A stretch of DNA of 64,000 nt from Pseudorhizobium flavum. GTDB lineage: Bacteria; Pseudomonadota; Alphaproteobacteria; Rhizobiales; Rhizobiaceae. Position 1 is the first letter of the stretch. Every line of letters begins with the position of its first letter. Both the position numbers and the translations under genes were made by a program. The notes under the pieces are model-generated. The model worked only from the letters and a program-made list of their open reading frames with translations, ran no database searches and was not told the DNA's origin. The stretch is from assembly GCF_902502825.2 (NCBI RefSeq), contig NZ_LR723670.1, forward strand, positions 3,468,501 through 3,532,500. The letters run 5' to 3'. Of this stretch, positions 54,602 through 64,000 are shown piece by piece.

Positions 54602-54605
54602 CTCT

Positions 54606-57600
54606 TTAGGCGATAACCTGTTCCCGCATCCTTCTGCTGGAAACCTCCGACAGCAGGATGCCTTGGTCGCCGTCTACCTGGATGCCGTTGACCGAAACCG
54701 AGAGCCCCTCCTCGCGTCTCTCGACGACGACATTGTAGCGGACACCATCGATCATGATCTCGGCTGAGTAACCCGGCCAGTCGGCTGGTATCGTCGGTCG
54801 GACGACAAGACGCTCCGCCTCCCGGCGGATGCCGAGAAAGCCCTCGACTGCGACTCGGTACAGCCATCCAGCCGAACCCGTATACCAAGTCCAACCACCG
54901 CGCCCGGCGAAATCCCCGGCACCATAGACATCGGCTGCAACCACATAGGGTTCCACCCGATATTGCTCCGCAGCTTCCGCATCCCGGGCATGATTGATCG
55001 GGTTAAGGAGGTTGAAACATCGCCAGGCATCATCTGTTCGCCCGAGCCGGATCAGCGCAAGCACCACCCATGCAGCCGCATGGGTGTACTGCCCTCCGTT
55101 TTCGCGCACGCCGGGCGGGTAGGCCTTGATGTAGCCCGGGTCGACCGCCGCTTCTGCGAACGGAGGCGTGAAGAGCCGGATGATCCCCGTATTGTCATCG
55201 ACGAGCTCCGAAAGGACAGCATCCATCGCCTGAGCACAGCGTTCGGGATCGCTTGCCCCGGAGAGAACACTCCATGACTGAGAAAGGGAATCGATCCGGC
55301 ACTCTGTGTTTTGCGCCGAGCCGAGCGGGGAACCATCATCGAAATAGCCGCGCCGATAGTAGGCCCCATCCCAGCCCGCAGTCTCCAGCGCTTCTTTCAG
55401 CCGCGCGGCATGCTCCTTCCAGAGCTCTTCACGAGACAGGTCTCCACGTTTTGCGGCATGGACGGCAAACTCAGTGAGCGTGCCGAGAAGGAACCACCCA
55501 AGCCAGACGCTCGAGCCCTTCCCGCCAATGCCAACGCGGTTCATTCCGTCGTTCCAGTCACTCCCGAGGATCAGCGGCAATCCATGTTCTCCGGTCCGGC
55601 TGACAGCCAGATCGAGAGCGCGGGCCGCGTGTTCATAGAGGGTGGCCGTTTGCGAGCTGACGCCAGGCTCGAAGAAGGAGTCGTGCTGTCTCTCGTCGAG
55701 GATCGGACCCTCGATGAAGGGAAGCTCCTCATCGAGGATGGTGTTGTCCCCCGTTACCCGCATATATTCGTTTGCGGCGTAAGCGAGCCAAACCACATCG
55801 TCGGCGATGCGGGTGCGCACGCCGGCTCCTCCCTGCGGTAGCCACCAGTGCTGCACGTCTCCTTCCGGGAACTGCCGCGATCCGGCCGCGAGGATATGCT
55901 CCCGCGCGAGCGACGGCTGCTGGGCGAGGAAAGCCAGCGTGTCCTGCAACTGGTCACGGAAGCCATATGCTCCACTGGCCTGATAGAAGGCGCTGCGCGC
56001 CGTGATGCGGCACGCGAGCGCCTGGTAAGGAAGCCAGTGGTTCACGAGCGTGTCGAAGGCCTTGTCGGATGTCGCCACCGACAACCTGCCGGTGAGCTCC
56101 CGCCAATGACGCCTGGTCGCATCCAAGATCTGGCCGGCACTTTCGGTTCGAACTTCGCGCAGCAACGCGATCGCTTCCTCCGCTGTCTCGGCGTCCCCTA
56201 GGTAGAAGACTATTTCCTTCTCCTCGCCGGGCGCGAGCGTGACGTCGCAGGCGACGGCCGCGCATGGATCACCGTCAATCCCAACCGAGCCGTTCAGATC
56301 CTCCAGGGATGCCAGCGCAGCCGGATAGGCGATCGATCCAAAGCGGCCGATGAAATCGCGACGGCTGGTCGTGAAGCTGGAGATCTCGGCATTGGCGCCG
56401 AAGAACGCGTGACGACGATAGGCGGTGTTGAAGCGGTTCGCCGCCAGCAGAGCGCCCGTCTCCGGCTCGCTGCTCGTGACGATATAAGGCATCGTCCTGG
56501 CCGAGCTGTTGCCGAGCAGCCATTCGACATAGGCAAACACTCGCAGCTCCCGTGGGGTCGAACCTCCGTTCCGGACGCTGAGCGACGAGATCTTGACCGT
56601 ACGCCGCTGGTCAACCGTCTGCGTCAGCGTGACCTTCAATCCCTCTTCGCGGGTGGAGAAGCTGGAATAGCCGAGCCCGTGACGCGCCTCGAAGACAGTG
56701 TCAGACTGTCTTGCAAGGGCCGCGAAGGGGCTGATGACGGCCCGGCTGTCTCGGTCGAGGACGTAGAATGCCTCGCTCGGCCGGTTGACTACAGGATCAT
56801 TCATCCAAGCGGTAAGCTGGTAGTCTCGCGAGTTCTGTGACCAGGTGTAGCCACCGCCCTCAGCTGCGACATGGAAGCCGAATCGCTCGTTGGCGACGAC
56901 ATTGATCCAGGGCTGCGGGGTGTTCTGGCCGCCGCGGAGGCGAACTACGTACTCGCTTCCGTCCTTATCGAACCCGCCGAAGCCATTCCAGAAGTCCAGA
57001 CCTTCACCAAGCAGGGGCTGTGAAGCGGCCACCAGATCGCCAGCGGGGAGCAGCGGCCGCTGGTAGGTCGCCGCATCGGCGGGTGTCGAGAAAAGCGAGA
57101 CTGCACGGTTGATCTGGTCGATGAGCTTGCCGTTGCGGGCATGAAGAACAATGCGCGCAGCAGATATGATTGCGTCAAAGGTCCCGTCGTCCATGAGATC
57201 CCGGCGCAGCACGAAGACATGGTCCCGCCCAGATTCCGCTTGGCTCGCCCGGCGCAAACCCTCGCTCATGCTCTCGAGAGCATGCTGCATTTCCTGTGCG
57301 TAGGAGGAAGCCTGCTCGTTGATGATGACGAGGTCAGCGATGACCCCGCGTGAGCGAAGGTATTCCTGGGCGCTCAGCGCCTCCTTCGCCACTCCCACGT
57401 CCATGTCGTCATTGATGCGCAGGACCAAGATCGGATGATCGCCGGATATGGCCATAGGCCAAAGAGCCGATTGCGGTTGCAGGCCAGAGAGCAATGTCTC
57501 CTGGTCCGAACGGAGATGCATGTCGGGGTAGATCAGGTAGCGTGCCAGGTGCTGGAAGCTGGCGGCCTGCTGGGAGCTTACGCCCAGATGGCGCATCTGG

Positions 57601-60600
57601 ACCTGGGTTCTCGTCCACGCCTGAACAAGTTCGTGAGCGAAGGCATCCGGATGGCGATAACGCTCGATCGCCTGATCAAGCTCGTCGCGCTTCGGTGCGG
57701 CAATCGTCCAGAAGATCATCGTGATCTTCTTGCCGGCCGGTACCCGGACGACACGCCGAAGGGACATGATCGGGTCGAGAGTGAAGCCGTCGGTCCCCGA
57801 GAGGGCAGTATCCTTGTCGAAGGCTGCGGCCTCTGCCAGGCTGCGGCCACGCCCGAGGAACTTGCGTCGGTCCGTCTCGAATTCGGTCGGCCGGGCCGAG
57901 CCAGCGTTATCGGCCGCCAGATGGGCAACCATCATGTCCGGCTCGTTCGGGGTGCGCTTGTTTCGCCAGGCACGGATAACATCGCCGCGCTTGCCGATTT
58001 CGGTGCGTACGAACATTCGCGAGAACACGGGATGGGCGTTGTCGTCCTGTTCCATCGCCAGAACCGGTTCTAGATAGGATGTGATCTCGATAAAACGATC
58101 GTCATCGCCCATGTTCAGCAATGTCACCCGGCGCCCTTCGGCGTCGTGTTCGCTGGCAACAATGCACTCCACCACGCTTGTCAGGTCGCCGACGGTCTTG
58201 TGGAACTCCACCTTGTCGTCGCCGAACATGGTCCGCGCAGTTTCGCCTTCAGCGCGCCGGGGCTCGGCGGTCGTGGACCACCATTCGCCTGTCGCCGTAT
58301 CGCGGAGGAAGATGAACTGGCCCCAGCGGTCCTCGGTAGGATCCGGCTTCCATCGCGAGACAACCTGTCCGTTCCAACGGGAAGCGCCGGAACCGGTCGC
58401 TGTCAGCATCACCGAGTAGTGGCCGTTGGAGAGGAGAGCGATCTCGCGATCCCGGAACGCCGGGTTCTCGATCGTCCGGATCTCCGGCCGAAGCAGTTCT
58501 GCCCGACCTCTGCCGGGCGTCTCCTCGTACTTCGCGCTCATCACCGGAACGTCGCGCGGGGCCTTTTCCTGCAGCAGGAGCTCCGCGGCCTCGATGACAG
58601 GATCGGCATGGAAGAGCTCGCGGAGATAGCCGTTGAAGACGACGTTCGCGACCGCAGCGATCGACATGCCATGGTGGTGTGCATAGTAGTTGTAGACGAC
58701 GGCGCAGCGGGAACCGGCGGGCACGCGAGTAGGCGTGAAGTCTACGGCATCGTGGAAACCGTAGCGCCCGAGCGCTCCGAGCTTCTGGAGACTCTGGAGG
58801 TTGTCGATGGCGGCCAGGGGATCGTACTGGCTGGCCAAGATCGAGGCATAGGGGGCGATGACCGCGTTCTGCCCAAGCCCGCGCTTGAGGCCGAGCGTCG
58901 GAACCCCAAAGTTGGTGTACTGATAGTTCAGCAGGTGGTCGCGGGCGTTGAAAGCTGCTTCCGATATGCCCCACGGGGTTCCCAGCCGCCGTCCGTGAGC
59001 GATCTGTTCCCTCACGACGAGGTTGTTGGTCTGGTTGAGGATGCCTCCTTGCCGTTCCTGCATGACGAGAGGCGGCATGAGGTATTCGAACATGGACCCG
59101 GACCAGGAGACGAGCGCGCCCTGGGCACCGATCGGCACCACCTGACGCCCAAGCCGATACCAATGCTCATTGGGCAGGTCGCCCTTGGCAATGGCGAAGA
59201 GACTTGTGAGACGGCATTCGGATGCAAGCAGGTCGTAGCAGGCCTCATCCAGTTCGTTTCCGTCAAGCCGGTAACCGATGGAGAGCAGCCGGCGGTCCTT
59301 CCGGAACAGGAAGGTGAAATCCATGCTGAAGGCAATGTCTCGCGCCCTGTCAGCGAGGGCGACGAGCCGCCTGCGCAGAGGCTCGATATTGGCGTGGTCA
59401 AAGACGCTGTCGGAAATATGCGCCTCGCAGACCTCAACCAGTTCGTTCGACCAATACAGCAGTTCCTCGCTCAGGGAGGACTGCGTCTCGTGGTGAAGGT
59501 TTGCCGCAAGCTTTTGGATGTCGCGCGCCAGCACGGCGAGATTGATGATCCGGATCGATGCAAATTCGTGCTCACGCTTGACGGCTGCGAGGGCATTGCC
59601 GAAGCCATTCACCCGCTCCTCGATCCGGCGCCGCAACGGCCGAACGGTTTTTCGGTCGTCGGGAAGCGCCTTGAGCGCCAGCGACAGGATTCCCGCAACG
59701 TCGCCGACGCCGTCGAGGCTTGACTGCAGGTGCGCAGAGGGTGCTTCCCCCCATGCCTTGCAGGCCGAGGAAATCGCGATCAGATGGCCGGCAAGATTGC
59801 CGCTGTCCACCGAGGAAATGTACCTCGGTCCGAGTGGTGCAAGGCTGTCCGTATGATACCAGTTCACCAGGTGACCGCGGTATTTCTCCATCTTCCCGAC
59901 GGTCTCAATCGTTCGCTCAAGCCGCTCGATGGTCTCTGCGAAGCTGATCCAGCCGAACTGGCGTGCGGATACGACGGAAAGGAGATAGACGCCGATATTG
60001 GTGGGTGAGGTCCGACGCGCAACGACCGGCTCCGGCCGCTCCTGGAAGTTGTCCGGCGGCAGGTGGTTCTCTTCAGCCGTCACGAAGGTATCGAAATAAC
60101 GCCAGGTCCGACGAGAGATCTGCCGAAGCTCCGTCGCAACCTCGTCAGGAACGAAGAGCCGATCTTCCGTCTCGGCGGACTGGCTGACATACCAGGCCAC
60201 CAGCGGAGACAGTATCCACAGCATCGCGAAAGGCAGGCCGACGAGAAACGCGTTGTCGCCCGGGATAGCCGCAAAGATGATGCTGAAGACAGCAATGGTC
60301 GGCGCATGCCACATCTGCTTGTAGTAGTCTAAAGGGCTGCCCTGGGCGCTGGACTGGATGCTTGCGGCAGTCTTCCATTCCAGCATGAGCTTGCGGCTGA
60401 CGAACAGGCGATAGAGCGACCGGCCGATCGCGTCGGTCATCAGGCAGGCCATGTCGGCGATGAACACGACGCGGAGCGCCACCTGTGCATTGGCAGAACG
60501 GATCTCCGACCAGACGGAGTAGAAGTGGGCACGCGGCACGATGTCCCGGCTTCTCGGCAGAAGGCCGGTGACGAGCGAGAGCGTGGGCGCAACGAAGAGC

Positions 60601-63113
60601 AGGAAAATCAGGAATATCTGCCAGACAAGAGCGCCAAGGGGTTCGAAGAAGTACCAGCCAAGGACGGAAGCGAAGAACCAGGCGATCGGAGTCAGCGACC
60701 GGCGCAGGTTGTCGACCATCTTCCACCGGCCGAGCGTGGTGATCCCGCGGCTGGGATCGAGGATATAGGGCAGCAGCTGCCAGTCGCCCCGCGCCCACCG
60801 ATGCTGGCGAGACACCTCGACCTCATAGCGTGTCGGAAAATCCTCGACCAGTTCCACATCGGTGACGAGCGCGCAGCGGGCGAACGATCCTTCGAGAAGA
60901 TCGTGACTGAGAACGGAGTTCTCGTCGATCCGACCTTTGATCGCCTGCTCGAACGCATCAATATGATAGAGGCCCTTGCCTGTGAAAGTACCCTCTCCGG
61001 TGAGGTCCTGGTAGACGTCCGAAACGGTGAAGACGTAAGGGTCCAGGCCGCGGCCAACGGAGAACACCCTCTGGAAGACGGATGCGTCCTTGCCCGTCGT
61101 CAGCGACGGCGTAACCCGCGGCTGAAGGATTCCATAGCCTTCGATTACCCGACCAGAATCCGGATCGTGAACCGGCTGGTTGATCGGATGGTGCAGCTTG
61201 CCTGCCAGCTTGGTCACCGCATCGCGCATGAGCCGGGTGTCGGAATCCAGCGTCATCACGTATTGGACGCCATCCGGAATCACATTCGCGCCCGGCAGGA
61301 AGCTCGTGTCCTTGTCTCCTCGCAGGAGGAGGTTGAGTTCATGAAGCTTGCCGCGCTTCCGCTCCCAACCCATCCATACACCTTCGCTTGGATTGAACAG
61401 CCGGCGCCGGTGGAGAAGGTAGAAGCGCGTCCGGCCGTCGAAGGCGTATTTGCGCGCGAGGTTGGCGACTTCCCGCTTGGCGTATTCGAGGATCTCGATA
61501 TCTTCCGGGGATTCCTCGACCTGGCTGTCCTTCCAGTCGCTCACCAGCGCGAAATAGATTTCACCGCGCGGGTTCGCGAGATAATGGACCTCAAGGTTCC
61601 GGACCAGTTCATCCACCGTGTCCCGATTCGTGAGCATGCATGGCACGGCAAGCAGTGTGCGGGCGTCCTCGGGAATACCGTCCTTGAATTCGTACCCGAC
61701 GAGGCGCGCCGGCTTCACGAAATAGGTGACCAGCGTGTTAAACAGGCCCGTCGCTCCTTCCGATGCCGGCAGCGCGAACATCACGAGGAAGAGCGCAAGC
61801 AGCGGCCCCGGCATACCGGCTTCGGCGAGGAACCAGCCGACGACGATCATCGCCAGAAGCGTCAGCGCGACAACCGGAATGGCAACAGCCAACCAATGGA
61901 GCCGCCGAACCTGGCGGATGCTGCGCTGCAGGAGCGGAGGGTTGTAACCCACTTCCGCCTCTAGCCGCCTGCGGCGGCGTCCGACGAGGAAGGCGCCGAT
62001 ATTGCGCTCACCTGCATCTGCACCGCTGCGCTCGGCCTCGGCTGCAAGCTCGATGGCCGCCCGTGCCACCTCGATCTCGGTCCTGGGGGAGCGACGCGCC
62101 AGCTGCTCCACCCGGTTGCGGTAACTGTTGCGCGAGCCGAAATCGAGAGCCTCGTAATCGGACCTCTCGCGGAAGATCCGGTCCACATGCGAGACGTCCT
62201 CGAACCAGACGCTCCACTCGGTGTCGTCGATCTCGCGCAGGCTCTTGATGATGTTGCCCATCGTGACGTTGCCGGAGGCAAGGCGGTTGTGCTCCGCCAT
62301 CATGACCTCTTCGGCATCCGTGCCGGCCTGCTGGAGCCGCTCGTCGAGCCACGACACCGCAAAGCTGGATGTCTGGGAAGCGTTGCGAAGCCGGTAGAAG
62401 AACTGCGTCGCGAAGGTATGGTCGGCAGCAAAAGGCTCCATGTCCTTCAGGACACCGGCGCTAGCGCCTTCGTCGTTCAGCCGGATGATGCGGTCTGCCA
62501 GCTCGTTCGCCCTGATCCGCATGCGCCGGGACTTGTCCACACGCACCGCGATCCGCCGGAGGTTTTCGATGAGCACGAAGCGAAGGATGGAAGGCAGCGC
62601 CCAGAGTTCACCGATTTCGAGCGGCTCCGTTTCCTGGAAGCCTTCAACGAGCGAAGCCAGCGACTCCTTCGAGACCGTGCTGTGGGTATGCGCCACATAG
62701 AGCCAGGCGAGCGCCATGACCCGCGGCATGCTGTGAACGCCGACGGTTACCCGGGGAAGCTGGCGATAGAACTTCCGTGGGAAGTCGCGACGAACCTCCT
62801 GGATCGCCTCTTCCACGATATAGTGATTGTCGATCAGCCATTCGGCCGCCGGCGTGATGGCCGCTCCCGCATCGACATCGGCGGCTATCGTCCGGTAGAT
62901 GCGAAGAATGTCCTTCTCATTGGAGCGATGGCGACCGTAGAATTCGAAGGGCGCGAACTCCGGAAGGCGCTGCAGCCCGTCACGGCCGAATACCTGCCCC
63001 AGATCCCGCAATTCCTCGTTCTTCATGTACGCCGCACGGATCGTGTCGTTATGATCGACATGCTTGACGTCGGTATCGCGGGGGGAGGCTGACGGAGTGC
63101 TGTGAAAAGACAT
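54606..63113 (-). CDS. ndvB: Cyclic beta-1,2-glucan synthase
   Basis: This 2835-residue inner-membrane synthase (NdvB/ChvB/Cgs) initiates, elongates, phosphorolyses and cyclises beta-1,2-glucan from UDP-glucose. N-terminal cytosolic part; first membrane segments around 408-457; the GT84 catalytic region about 480-800, with DSDTRLMRD (about 628) and QHRWARGDW (about 769). More membrane segments lie at about 800-1000. A glycoamylase-like domain (NARDHLLNYQYTNFGVPTLGLKRGLG, about 1350-1420) and two GH94 phosphorylase-type regions follow, the last with ASGAYGFRDQLQDTLAF near 2380 and QHWWLPQGGAGVRTRIADD. Length is in the range of the known family (about 2800-2870). It converges on ndvA. Confidence 0.97.
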   Translation of the reverse strand: MSFHSTPSASPRDTDVKHVDHNDTIRAAYMKNEELRDLGQVFGRDGLQRLPEFAPFEFYGRHRSNEKDILRIYRTIAADVDAGAAITPAAEWLIDNHYIVEEAIQEVRRDFPRKFYRQLPRVTVGVHSMPRVMALAWLYVAHTHSTVSKESLASLVEGFQETEPLEIGELWALPSILRFVLIENLRRIAVRVDKSRRMRIRANELADRIIRLNDEGASAGVLKDMEPFAADHTFATQFFYRLRNASQTSSFAVSWLDERLQQAGTDAEEVMMAEHNRLASGNVTMGNIIKSLREIDDTEWSVWFEDVSHVDRIFRERSDYEALDFGSRNSYRNRVEQLARRSPRTEIEVARAAIELAAEAERSGADAGERNIGAFLVGRRRRRLEAEVGYNPPLLQRSIRQVRRLHWLAVAIPVVALTLLAMIVVGWFLAEAGMPGPLLALFLVMFALPASEGATGLFNTLVTYFVKPARLVGYEFKDGIPEDARTLLAVPCMLTNRDTVDELVRNLEVHYLANPRGEIYFALVSDWKDSQVEESPEDIEILEYAKREVANLARKYAFDGRTRFYLLHRRRLFNPSEGVWMGWERKRGKLHELNLLLRGDKDTSFLPGANVIPDGVQYVMTLDSDTRLMRDAVTKLAGKLHHPINQPVHDPDSGRVIEGYGILQPRVTPSLTTGKDASVFQRVFSVGRGLDPYVFTVSDVYQDLTGEGTFTGKGLYHIDAFEQAIKGRIDENSVLSHDLLEGSFARCALVTDVELVEDFPTRYEVEVSRQHRWARGDWQLLPYILDPSRGITTLGRWKMVDNLRRSLTPIAWFFASVLGWYFFEPLGALVWQIFLIFLLFVAPTLSLVTGLLPRSRDIVPRAHFYSVWSEIRSANAQVALRVVFIADMACLMTDAIGRSLYRLFVSRKLMLEWKTAASIQSSAQGSPLDYYKQMWHAPTIAVFSIIFAAIPGDNAFLVGLPFAMLWILSPLVAWYVSQSAETEDRLFVPDEVATELRQISRRTWRYFDTFVTAEENHLPPDNFQERPEPVVARRTSPTNIGVYLLSVVSARQFGWISFAETIERLERTIETVGKMEKYRGHLVNWYHTDSLAPLGPRYISSVDSGNLAGHLIAISSACKAWGEAPSAHLQSSLDGVGDVAGILSLALKALPDDRKTVRPLRRRIEERVNGFGNALAAVKREHEFASIRIINLAVLARDIQKLAANLHHETQSSLSEELLYWSNELVEVCEAHISDSVFDHANIEPLRRRLVALADRARDIAFSMDFTFLFRKDRRLLSIGYRLDGNELDEACYDLLASECRLTSLFAIAKGDLPNEHWYRLGRQVVPIGAQGALVSWSGSMFEYLMPPLVMQERQGGILNQTNNLVVREQIAHGRRLGTPWGISEAAFNARDHLLNYQYTNFGVPTLGLKRGLGQNAVIAPYASILASQYDPLAAIDNLQSLQKLGALGRYGFHDAVDFTPTRVPAGSRCAVVYNYYAHHHGMSIAAVANVVFNGYLRELFHADPVIEAAELLLQEKAPRDVPVMSAKYEETPGRGRAELLRPEIRTIENPAFRDREIALLSNGHYSVMLTATGSGASRWNGQVVSRWKPDPTEDRWGQFIFLRDTATGEWWSTTAEPRRAEGETARTMFGDDKVEFHKTVGDLTSVVECIVASEHDAEGRRVTLLNMGDDDRFIEITSYLEPVLAMEQDDNAHPVFSRMFVRTEIGKRGDVIRAWRNKRTPNEPDMMVAHLAADNAGSARPTEFETDRRKFLGRGRSLAEAAAFDKDTALSGTDGFTLDPIMSLRRVVRVPAGKKITMIFWTIAAPKRDELDQAIERYRHPDAFAHELVQAWTRTQVQMRHLGVSSQQAASFQHLARYLIYPDMHLRSDQETLLSGLQPQSALWPMAISGDHPILVLRINDDMDVGVAKEALSAQEYLRSRGVIADLVIINEQASSYAQEMQHALESMSEGLRRASQAESGRDHVFVLRRDLMDDGTFDAIISAARIVLHARNGKLIDQINRAVSLFSTPADAATYQRPLLPAGDLVAASQPLLGEGLDFWNGFGGFDKDGSEYVVRLRGGQNTPQPWINVVANERFGFHVAAEGGGYTWSQNSRDYQLTAWMNDPVVNRPSEAFYVLDRDSRAVISPFAALARQSDTVFEARHGLGYSSFSTREEGLKVTLTQTVDQRRTVKISSLSVRNGGSTPRELRVFAYVEWLLGNSSARTMPYIVTSSEPETGALLAANRFNTAYRRHAFFGANAEISSFTTSRRDFIGRFGSIAYPAALASLEDLNGSVGIDGDPCAAVACDVTLAPGEEKEIVFYLGDAETAEEAIALLREVRTESAGQILDATRRHWRELTGRLSVATSDKAFDTLVNHWLPYQALACRITARSAFYQASGAYGFRDQLQDTLAFLAQQPSLAREHILAAGSRQFPEGDVQHWWLPQGGAGVRTRIADDVVWLAYAANEYMRVTGDNTILDEELPFIEGPILDERQHDSFFEPGVSSQTATLYEHAARALDLAVSRTGEHGLPLILGSDWNDGMNRVGIGGKGSSVWLGWFLLGTLTEFAVHAAKRGDLSREELWKEHAARLKEALETAGWDGAYYRRGYFDDGSPLGSAQNTECRIDSLSQSWSVLSGASDPERCAQAMDAVLSELVDDNTGIIRLFTPPFAEAAVDPGYIKAYPPGVRENGGQYTHAAAWVVLALIRLGRTDDAWRCFNLLNPINHARDAEAAEQYRVEPYVVAADVYGAGDFAGRGGWTWYTGSAGWLYRVAVEGFLGIRREAERLVVRPTIPADWPGYSAEIMIDGVRYNVVVERREEGLSVSVNGIQVDGDQGILLSEVSSRRMREQVIA

Positions 63114-63429
63114 GGTTCTTCTGTCTACGCTTCGATCTGGAGCCGTGGGGCATATGCCTGCAGGACAAGCCGTTCATCGTCGTGCCGATCAAGGCACCCT
63201 GGTGACCAGAAAGTCTCCGAGACCGGGAAAATAGAGGGGAGTCCGGATTTTGCAAACAGCGTCTGCCTGAGGAGGGAATCGTGCAGTTCGCGCTTAACCC
63301 GCGCAGGCTGAACGCAAGCTGAATGACGGCCACCGCGCGTGCCGGGGCTTACCTTGCGGGAGCGCCATGCTATGGGTGTCCCCGCGGCTCCGACAGGCTA
63401 TCAACTTTACCACGAAGGCAAATAGAAAC
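63114..63429. other. Divergent spacer between ndvB and the amidohydrolase gene
   Basis: These 316 bases must contain both promoters. No clear -35/-10 pair is visible. The only coding-like element is a 13-codon frame at 63281-63322 (GTG start, TGA stop) preceded at close spacing by GAGGAGGG, a strong ribosome-binding sequence. Confidence 0.5.
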
Positions 63430-64000
63430 ATGACGATCCACATCCCGAACGACATGCCGGAGCTGGTGGCAATCCGGCATCATCTCCACCAGCATCCGGA
63501 ACTCGGCCTATCGGAATACGGAACGTCAGAATACCTTGCCGGCATGTTGTCCACCCTCGGGTATGAGGTGGCGCGGGGGCTCGCGAAGACGGGACTGGTG
63601 GCAACGCTCCGGAACGGCACGAGCAACCGGTCGCTCGGCATTCGCGCCGACATCGATGCGCTGCCGATCCTGGAGGAGACGGGGGCAGCACATGCCAGCA
63701 AGACCGATGGCCTGATGCACGCCTGCGGGCATGACGGCCATATGACCATGCTGCTGGGCGCTGCCCGGCTTCTCGCCGAAAGACGCAATTTCGATGGAAC
63801 GATCCACCTGATCTTCCAGCCGGCAGAAGAGAATTTTGGCGGCGCCCGGCTGATGATCGAGGACGGGCTGTTCGCGCGCTTTCCGTGCGATGCCGTCTTT
63901 GCGCTCCACAACGATCCGGGCCTTCCATTCGGAGAAGTCCATCTGCGGGAAGGGCCGATCATGGCGGCGGTCGACGAGTGCCGCATCGTTGTCAACGGCC
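63430..64000 (+). CDS. M20-family amidohydrolase, 3' end outside the window
   Basis: The first 190 residues belong to a metal-dependent amidohydrolase (hippurate hydrolase / aminoacylase-like). The visible motifs are HHLHQHPELGLSEYGTSEYLA (residues about 17-37), GIRADIDALPI (metal ligand Asp near 79), LMHACGHDGHMTMLLGAARLL (Cys-Gly-His-Asp-x-His metal-binding loop) and IFQPAEENFGGARLMIEDGLF (Glu-Glu). The ATG at 63430 is the first in frame after a spacer; the leader has only a weak ribosome binding site. Substrate unknown; the gene is truncated by the window end. Confidence 0.9.
   Translation, partial: MTIHIPNDMPELVAIRHHLHQHPELGLSEYGTSEYLAGMLSTLGYEVARGLAKTGLVATLRNGTSNRSLGIRADIDALPILEETGAAHASKTDGLMHACGHDGHMTMLLGAARLLAERRNFDGTIHLIFQPAEENFGGARLMIEDGLFARFPCDAVFALHNDPGLPFGEVHLREGPIMAAVDECRIVVNG

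Overview
This is a compact, GC-rich chromosomal window from an alphaproteobacterium, almost certainly a member of the Rhizobiaceae (Rhizobium / Agrobacterium / Ensifer group). Supporting markers are the cyclic beta-1,2-glucan pair ndvA/ndvB (chvA/chvB), a second RpoH-type heat-shock sigma factor, a CenR-like regulator, a SAM-II riboswitch in front of metA, the PHB genes phbA/phbB/phaR, and EcfG(RpoE2)-type GGAAC-N16-CGTT promoters. No phage, insertion sequence, CRISPR, conjugation or symbiosis genes were seen. It reads as a conserved core-chromosome segment, so the notable material is small operons and regulatory DNA rather than a genomic island.

Layout. 1-2941: a bufferin-type RiPP locus. 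A partial ECF sigma gene is divergent from bufA1 (DUF2282 precursor), bufB (DUF692 iron oxidase), bufC (DUF2063 partner) and a DoxX-type bufD. Both divergent transcripts start at matching GTAAC(A/G)-N16-CGTA promoters, implying self-activation by the sigma factor. 2942-8778: leuC, a SixA-type phosphatase, an L,D-transpeptidase-fold protein, cenR plus a cyclic-nucleotide-binding protein, xthA and a LolA-like protein. 8848-13557: ftsK, with a CtrA box upstream, and glnK-amtB behind a sigma-54 promoter. 13682-18411: tesB, a ubiquinone hydroxylase, Trm112-like and Lon-substrate-domain proteins, a CnoX-type thioredoxin and a prolyl-tRNA editing protein. 18691-23869: tRNA-Gly, galM, then a MoxR ATPase and its likely VWA partner separated by metA, and thiN.

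23871-31566: an ABC-F ATPase, a stress-promoter-linked single-domain response regulator, thiBPQ behind a TPP riboswitch, and an M48 lipoprotein protease. 31579-38354: rpoH2, cdnL/carD, fdxA, an S4-domain protein, a SUV3-like helicase, and a two-gene DUF3309/glycine-zipper unit. 38427-45481: phbB, phbA, phaR, rpmF, a GST, mtgA, a polyprenyl synthase, a LysE exporter and an OmpA-like lipoprotein. 45557-52505: ispG, an MFS transporter, pyruvate carboxylase and a LuxR-family regulator. 52802-63113: convergent ndvA (exporter) and ndvB (2835-residue synthase). The window ends inside an M20 amidohydrolase.

Regulation is the main theme. Three independent GGAAC-N16-CGTT promoters (response regulator, rpoH2, DUF3309 unit) tie parts of this window to the general stress response. 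There are also two metabolite riboswitches (SAM-II, TPP), one sigma-54 promoter, one palindromic CtrA box and a probable copper-responsive ECF switch. The bufferin locus is the most recently understood and least commonly annotated system here.
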